From assembly GCA_023488565.1 (NCBI GenBank), contig JAMDDZ010000118.1, forward strand, positions 1-9,176: 9,176 nt of DNA, in the 5' to 3' direction. Of this stretch, positions 5,100 to 9,176 are shown piece after piece. The notes beneath the pieces were generated by a model. That model searched no databases. It was not told the DNA's origin and was given only the letters and a program-made list of their open reading frames with translations. Position 1 is the first letter of the stretch. Each line of letters begins with the position of its first letter. This stretch comes from Bacillota bacterium (lineage in GTDB: Bacteria; Bacillota; Sulfobacillia; Sulfobacillales; Sulfobacillaceae). Made by a program: the position numbers and the translations under genes.

Positions 5100-6836
5100 T
5101 TAGTGCACCTCCACTGGGGTTAACAGGGCCGACGCCCGGGTAACCACCTCTTCAGGCAAAAATGGTACTCCATTATATTTCAACAAACTTTCATAGCGAT
5201 GATCCGTAGTTTCGTGGATCGTCATCATCTGTCTTAACTGGCCCAACGCGTTTTGCTCCACGACGAGAATGTGGCGGGCGGGAGCCAATACCGACAGTAC
5301 CCGTTCGGTAGGAAATGGCGACAATGTGCGGAACCACGCTACTCCTACTTTAGAGCCCAACTGTTTCGCCGCTTCTTTTAATACCCCAACCGTGGAACCG
5401 ATGCCGATCAAGATCAGGTCGGGATCTTCCGGCCCTTCATATTTGAAGCCGTCGCGTACCTGAGTCACACCTTGCAGTTTCATCAGCCGTTTGTCCATCA
5501 TCTTGGTGCGATTGGTCGGATCTTCCGAGACTTTTCCGTTGGTTGAGTGTTCTACTCCAGTGGCTAAATATTGCCCATTAGCTTCCCCGGGCAGTGAACG
5601 AGGGGAAATACCATCGGCACTAAATTGGTAGCGCTGAAACACATTAGCCCCCAGAGCTAGAAGATCCTCTTGGGAAAACGTGGCACCGCGCCGAATAGGT
5701 TGTGCCGGACCGTTTAGCCGAGAACGGTCAACACTTTGTTGCCATAAAGACAAAGACAAGTCGGTCGCAATAATCACGGGTGTCTGAAATTGTTCGGCTA
5801 AGTTGAAAGCTTCCACCGCGTCCTCAAAAGATTCTTCGATGGATCCCGGCGTCAAAACCACGCGCAAGGTGTCGCCATGTCCGCCTTGCAATAAGGCTAA
5901 GAGATCGGACTGCTCTTGCTTGGTTGGCATTCCGGTGCTTGGCCCGCCGCGTTGAGTGTCAACAATCACTGCAGGGATTTCTGCGACAGAAGCTAATCCA
6001 ATGGCTTCCTGCATTAAGGAAATTCCGGGACCGGAACTTGCGGTCATCGCACGTGCTCCTCCAAATCCGGCACCGATGACCGCGGTAATGGAGCCGAGTT
6101 CATCTTCCATTTGCACTACTGCACCGCCCACCAGTGGAAACCACTTGGCCAAAGATTCCATGATGTCAGTGGCCGGAGTAATGGGGTAGCCGCACATAAG
6201 CCGACATCCTCCAGCAATCGCACCTAAGGCAATGGCATCATTGCCATTAATCACCAGGCGATCACCGGGATGCGGCTCCCCGAGACGGTAAGTCAATAGA
6301 TGGCCATACTCGTCCATAATGCGCTGATAACCAACTTCTACGGCTTGGCGATTGGATTCCACCACGGCTGGCCCTTTACGCTTAAATTTTGCCATGACAT
6401 ACTGAACAAACGGTTCTACCGGCATCTGCAAAAGAGCTGCCGAAGCCCCGACCGATACCATGTTGCGCATGACCACAGAGCCTAGATCTTTGGCGATTGC
6501 GGTTAACGGCAAGGTGAGCAACTGGGCTTTGGCATTGTCCGGCAACACCGGGTTAAAGATGCTGTCAGCCAACAACAAGCCGTTGTCCAACTCCGAGAAA
6601 TTTTTATCGATAGTTTCTTGATTCAATGCAACCAGTATATCTGTGCGTTTGGTAGTGGCTTCAACCCGAGTGGGGGAAATGCGCACCTTGTAGTTGGTGT
6701 GCCCGCCCTTAATCCGGGAAGAAAAATTCTTGTAACCATACACAAAGTACCCCATGCGATTAGCGACTGTCGCTAAGACATCTCCTGTGGAGTCAATACC
6801 TTCCCCTTGATCACCACCAATTTTCCACGCGATCAT
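5100..6836 (-). CDS. korA: 2-oxoacid:ferredoxin oxidoreductase, fused gamma-alpha subunit
   Basis: The 578-residue partner of the beta subunit is a fusion. Residues 1 to about 185 form the gamma domain (GGDQGEGIDSTG at 7-18, SRIKGGHTNYKVRIS at 40-54). The remainder is the alpha domain with YPITPATD (217-224), MEDELGSI (243-250), SSGPGISLM and QRGGPSTGMPTKQEQSDL (295-312). YPITP and the Arg of RGGPSTG are the residues associated with 2-oxoacid recognition in archaeal and bacterial OFORs. ATG at 6834-6836 is preferred: GGAGG (6844-6848) sits 7 nt upstream, and homologues begin close to this point. An in-frame TTG at 6858-6860 would add 8 residues and place the Shine-Dalgarno inside the gene. 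There is no ferredoxin domain or delta subunit, so an external ferredoxin is needed. It is first gene of a two-gene operon and divergent from a LysR regulator. Confidence 0.94.
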   Translation of the reverse strand: MIAWKIGGDQGEGIDSTGDVLATVANRMGYFVYGYKNFSSRIKGGHTNYKVRISPTRVEATTKRTDILVALNQETIDKNFSELDNGLLLADSIFNPVLPDNAKAQLLTLPLTAIAKDLGSVVMRNMVSVGASAALLQMPVEPFVQYVMAKFKRKGPAVVESNRQAVEVGYQRIMDEYGHLLTYRLGEPHPGDRLVINGNDAIALGAIAGGCRLMCGYPITPATDIMESLAKWFPLVGGAVVQMEDELGSITAVIGAGFGGARAMTASSGPGISLMQEAIGLASVAEIPAVIVDTQRGGPSTGMPTKQEQSDLLALLQGGHGDTLRVVLTPGSIEESFEDAVEAFNLAEQFQTPVIIATDLSLSLWQQSVDRSRLNGPAQPIRRGATFSQEDLLALGANVFQRYQFSADGISPRSLPGEANGQYLATGVEHSTNGKVSEDPTNRTKMMDKRLMKLQGVTQVRDGFKYEGPEDPDLILIGIGSTVGVLKEAAKQLGSKVGVAWFRTLSPFPTERVLSVLAPARHILVVEQNALGQLRQMMTIHETTDHRYESLLKYNGVPFLPEEVVTRASALLTPVEVH

Positions 6837-7048
6837 TTCTGTGCCTCCCTTGGTGCCCAAGTAAAAATCAGGCGCGATCCCGGAGCAGTCGCCCCGAACT
6901 TTTTCGATTCTTGACTACTACTGTAGTCCTGTTAGCGTCGGAATCCCAATAAACCTTTTTTATTTGATCCATAACTGCCGGGAATATTCTAGTACAATTA
7001 GAGAGGGGAAATCGTTGAGAAATTTGCCCAACCAGCGGAGGCATGCTC
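6837..7048. promoter_or_regulatory. Divergent control region between the oxidoreductase operon and the LysR gene
   Basis: The 212-bp gap holds both promoters. Toward LysR, TACAAT (6993-6998) is a possible -10 with no good -35; TTGATC (6964-6969) and TATTCT (6985-6990) at 15-nt spacing is an alternative. On the operon side the leader carries CTTGG/CCAAG (6849-6861, triloop) just 5' of the Shine-Dalgarno, and CGGAGC/GCCCCG (6881-6896, one G-U pair). A long A/T run (about 6948-6965) lies in the middle. A perfect dyad at 6913-6928 is listed separately. LysR-type regulators commonly control the gene divergent from their own. Confidence 0.55.
6913..6928. promoter_or_regulatory. Perfect dyad, candidate LysR-family operator
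   Basis: GACTAC (6913-6918) and GTAGTC (6923-6928) are perfect inverted 6-bp arms separated by TACT. It lies 77 nt before the alpha-subunit start. The arms do not give the canonical T-N11-A spacing, so it may be an activation half of a larger site or a site for another regulator. Confidence 0.4.
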
Positions 7049-7978
7049 ATGTTGTTGGCCCATCTTAAAACGTTTATACGTATTGTCGAATCCGGAAGCT
7101 TAACTAGAGCAGCAGAACAGTTAAATTTAACCCAGCCAGCAGTAACCAAACAGTTGGCACAGTTAGAAGAAGAATTTCATACCCAACTGTTGGTGCGCCA
7201 AGGGCGGAAGTTTTATATGACGCCTACGGGAGAAGTATTTTACCATTATGCCAAACGGATTTTATTAGCCGTGGATCAGACCTATGAAGCAATCGAAGAA
7301 ATGGAGCGGCCGGGTCAAGGTGAGATCCATATCGCTGCCGTGGCCACCGTGGCTGTCTTTAGTCTACCCCAAGTGCTCTCGGGATTTACGCGAAACTTTC
7401 CCCACTTACGGGTTCGGGTAAAGATTGGCGAAATTCAAGAAAACTTGGATGGAGTCGTCAAGGGAGAGCAAGCGGTGGGGTTGGTAACGGTTCCCATTAT
7501 CCACGAACAAATCGATTCAATACCCTTGTTTTCGGACCCTGTGCGCCTGGTGGTGAGCCCTCAACGAGCTCGTGAGCTGCCGGCGACGGTAACCCTGCAA
7601 GACATAGCTCAAATGGAGTTTATATCTTATCAAACGCCGTCGCGATTTCGTTCGTATGTGGATGGGGTTCTAGAGCAACATGGGGTAATTCCAAAAGTTC
7701 TCATGGAATTTAACAGTCATGATGTGGTAAAGAGTATGGTTAAGGTTGGATTAGGAGCAGCTATGGTGCCGGATTCCGTTGTCCGCGACGACATTTTCCG
7801 CGGGGAGCTTCATGCCTTGCATGTAGAAAACCTGCCGCCCATTATGCGCACCACCTCACTGATTGTGTTGAAGGACCCGCCGCGTACCGCTGCGCTGCGA
7901 GCCCTTTTGGAAACATTTTTTACACACTATCAGGTTCCCCGACATATGTGGCCCGGTTGGCTAGAGGAAGAACTCTGA
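7049..7978 (+). CDS. LysR-type transcriptional regulator
   Basis: The 309-residue protein has the standard LTTR layout. The N-terminal winged helix-turn-helix covers about residues 1-60 (AHLKTFIRIVESGSLTRAAE, LNLTQPAVTKQLAQLEEEF). A linker helix follows, then a periplasmic-binding-protein-like effector domain from about residue 90 (GEIHIAAVATVAVFSLPQVL, GLVTVPII, GLGAAMVPDSVV). Such proteins act as tetramers that bend promoter DNA in response to a small metabolite. ATG 7049 is chosen because GGAGG (7037-7041) is 7 nt upstream; the ATG at 7043 in the same frame is only 1 nt from it. It is divergent from the oxidoreductase operon, so it is probably its regulator, with the effector perhaps a 2-oxoacid or a TCA-cycle metabolite. 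That effector is a guess. Its stop converges on the DUF1054 gene. Confidence 0.93.
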   Translation: MLLAHLKTFIRIVESGSLTRAAEQLNLTQPAVTKQLAQLEEEFHTQLLVRQGRKFYMTPTGEVFYHYAKRILLAVDQTYEAIEEMERPGQGEIHIAAVATVAVFSLPQVLSGFTRNFPHLRVRVKIGEIQENLDGVVKGEQAVGLVTVPIIHEQIDSIPLFSDPVRLVVSPQRARELPATVTLQDIAQMEFISYQTPSRFRSYVDGVLEQHGVIPKVLMEFNSHDVVKSMVKVGLGAAMVPDSVVRDDIFRGELHALHVENLPPIMRTTSLIVLKDPPRTAALRALLETFFTHYQVPRHMWPGWLEEEL

Positions 7979-8058
7979 GTCTCCCCGCGGATAAATCCTG
8001 GGGTGTTGACTCTCCCAGGCTCTCGGATCGTCACAACACCATCCTGGGCGTAAGAGAG
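7979..8058. terminator. Convergent intergenic stem-loops
   Basis: Two mutually exclusive stems overlap here: CCTGGG (7997-8002) with CCCAGG (8014-8019), and GGTGTTG (8002-8008) with CAACACC (8034-8040). ATCCTGGG also recurs directly at 7995-8002 and 8041-8048. No T-tract is present, but the position between two convergent stops makes a bidirectional transcription end plausible. Confidence 0.35.
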
Positions 8059-8709
8059 CTATGCATCGACTGTTTTGGGAACATCGACAATGGCGCGATA
8101 TAGCGGAGTTAAGTGGGTGATTGCGTTATAACTCCTCGTAACCAACGCGGCGCCTGCAACAACAGGATCCGTACGCGGTATAGTTATCCCGACCGTAAAT
8201 CCATGGCTCTTGACTTTGGTCTTCTGCACGATTTCCTGCATTTTGCTCTGATCGATTGCGGTAATGGGAAAGGGATCAACACCATGGTCGTCGCGATACC
8301 AGTAGATGGGCGAGGGGTCACGTAAATCGAAAACCTGTGGTCCTTGAGCCTCCAGATATTGCTCAAGTAATGGCTTGTCATCTTCGCCCTCTGGCTTGAC
8401 CACAAACCGGACAAAGACATAATCCAGGCAGATGCCTATTTCAAAATGGGCATAACGCTTATAGCCACGTTCAGACCGAGAAAAGGCGACCCAAGTATCT
8501 TCAGGAGGGTTGACCCTTCGTCGAGCGTGTGATGCGGTATGAGGGAAAAGGGGATGGCCTGTCAGGGGTTCTAGCTTAGGCGCAAGGTCGTCGCCCAGCT
8601 TGGCTAGTTTTGGCCGGATTTCCCGGCGTAGATGTGCCATCCGTTCATGGAATTCGGGAATCAAGAATACGTCGAAATCTGTTTGAGAAAAACCGGGAAA
8701 TTGGTTCAT
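8059..8709 (-). CDS. DUF1054 family protein (YktB-like)
   Basis: The 216-residue soluble protein has no signal or membrane segment. It closely follows B. subtilis YktB over its length, with conserved blocks GFSQTDFDVF near the N-terminus, IRPKLAKLGDDLAP, FPHTASHARRRVNPPEDTWV (about 55-74), AFSRSERGYKRYAHFEIGI and a C-terminal GFTVGITIPR. The family is conserved in Firmicutes; its biochemical function is not established to my knowledge. The start is ATG with AAGGAG (8715-8720) 5 nt upstream. The bases around that site form the palindrome AGGAGCTCCT (8710-8719). It is probably monocistronic, convergent with the LysR gene and divergent from an unrecognised frame at the right edge. Confidence 0.9.
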   Translation of the reverse strand: MNQFPGFSQTDFDVFLIPEFHERMAHLRREIRPKLAKLGDDLAPKLEPLTGHPLFPHTASHARRRVNPPEDTWVAFSRSERGYKRYAHFEIGICLDYVFVRFVVKPEGEDDKPLLEQYLEAQGPQVFDLRDPSPIYWYRDDHGVDPFPITAIDQSKMQEIVQKTKVKSHGFTVGITIPRTDPVVAGAALVTRSYNAITHLTPLYRAIVDVPKTVDA

Positions 8710-8843
8710 AGGAGCTCCTTATTTTCCTAAATTCTGGATCTTGGGATATTCCTTATGGTACCATACTTGACTTGTCGAACCAAGTACAAAACCCGGAGTA
8801 GCTAACGTTTTTTCGGATTAGACTTTGGGTTTCAGAGTTAAGA

Positions 8844-8862
8844 ATTGTTACTATAGTACAAT
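8844..8862. promoter_or_regulatory. Operator-like near-palindrome overlapping a possible -10
   Basis: ATTGT (8844-8848) and ACAAT (8858-8862) flank the self-complementary ACTATAGT (8850-8857), with a single extra T at 8849. The right arm is also a possible TACAAT -10 (8857-8862). TATAGT (8852-8857) is an alternative. It lies 24 nt upstream of the unrecognised frame at 8886, so a repressor bound here could block its transcription. Confidence 0.4.
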
Positions 8863-8885
8863 CATGACAGTAAATATTTAGGAGT

Positions 8886-9176
8886 GTGCAGCGTGAGGAC
8901 CTGGCACGAAATGCCTGGCGGGACGAGCGAGCAGGACATCTTTCGGCTCCATTGCGGGAAATTTATGCGCAATTAGCACCAGATACGGTGGATGATTGAC
9001 AAAAACGCATGGATTCGGGAGCTCGAGCAACGGGCGCGTCCGCGATTAAGCGATGGCTGAGTCAATTAAGTGGAGGCTCGGTAGTTTTTCTGGGGGATCT
9101 AACATGGTATATCGCCGAGATTTCCGCCGGTGTGCTCATTGCCTACCCTGAGCCCCTAGCTAATCTTTACCCATGG
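8886..9176 (+). pseudogene. Unrecognised gene interrupted by one in-frame TGA, runs off right edge
   Basis: One frame is protein-like on both sides of a TGA at 8997-8999. Before it come 37 residues including LARNAWRDERAGHLSAPLRE and IYAQLAPDTVDD. After it the frame stays open to the last base, with QKRMDSGARATGASAIKRWL and VVFLGDLTWYIAEISAGVLI. ATG 9009 has no Shine-Dalgarno, so a separate second gene is less likely. AGGAG (8880-8884) is only 1 nt from GTG 8886. A better spaced GTG (8893) opens a different frame that stops after 34 codons, so the true start is uncertain and may itself be shifted. Family not recognised. A TGG-to-TGA nonsense change in a former gene is the simplest reading; two genes or a sequencing error are alternatives. 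Confidence 0.45.

Overview
The window looks like a chromosomal segment of a Gram-positive (Firmicutes-type) bacterium. The coding genes have strong AGGAGG/GGAGG ribosome-binding sites and use GTG as well as ATG starts. There is a DUF1054 (B. subtilis YktB-like) protein, a two-subunit 2-oxoacid:ferredoxin oxidoreductase, and a bacterial XPB-type helicase. From memory, this combination and the moderate G+C would suit a Sulfobacillus-like acidophile, but that placement is an inference and no search was run.

Left part (1-1.8 kb): the first 151 codons of a bacterial XPB/Ssl2-type helicase run off the left edge on the minus strand. Divergent from it is a GAF-domain free methionine-(R)-sulfoxide reductase (602-1102). 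The two genes appear to share a short region with overlapping divergent promoters. Directly behind the reductase lies a clearly broken M55 D-aminopeptidase (DppA-like) gene, spread over three frames with internal stops and deletions (1137-1711).

Middle-left (1.7-2.84 kb): more than 1.1 kb without a convincing protein gene. It contains GC-rich perfect hairpins near 1820-1865 and a dense run of at least five stem-loops at about 2129-2357. This is the best candidate for something undescribed: a structured RNA, or the RNA-bearing end of a lost mobile element. An SDR oxidoreductase (2842-3612) follows, with a conservative change in its catalytic YxxxK motif. About 580 bp of gene debris comes next, including an unrecognised gene split by one frameshift (3896-4136).

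Right part (4.2-8.7 kb): on the minus strand lies the korAB-type operon, a gamma-alpha fused subunit followed one base later by the beta subunit. A LysR-type regulator is divergently transcribed from it. The 212-bp gap between them carries a perfect dyad and leader hairpins, so the regulator probably controls the operon. The regulator converges on a DUF1054 gene. Divergent from DUF1054, past a near-palindromic operator-like site, an unrecognised reading frame interrupted by one TGA continues off the right edge.

The window therefore alternates intact housekeeping or metabolic genes (helicase, fRMsr, SDR, OFOR, LTTR, DUF1054) with decayed genes and long non-coding stretches. It reads as a region of gene decay rather than a compact operon.
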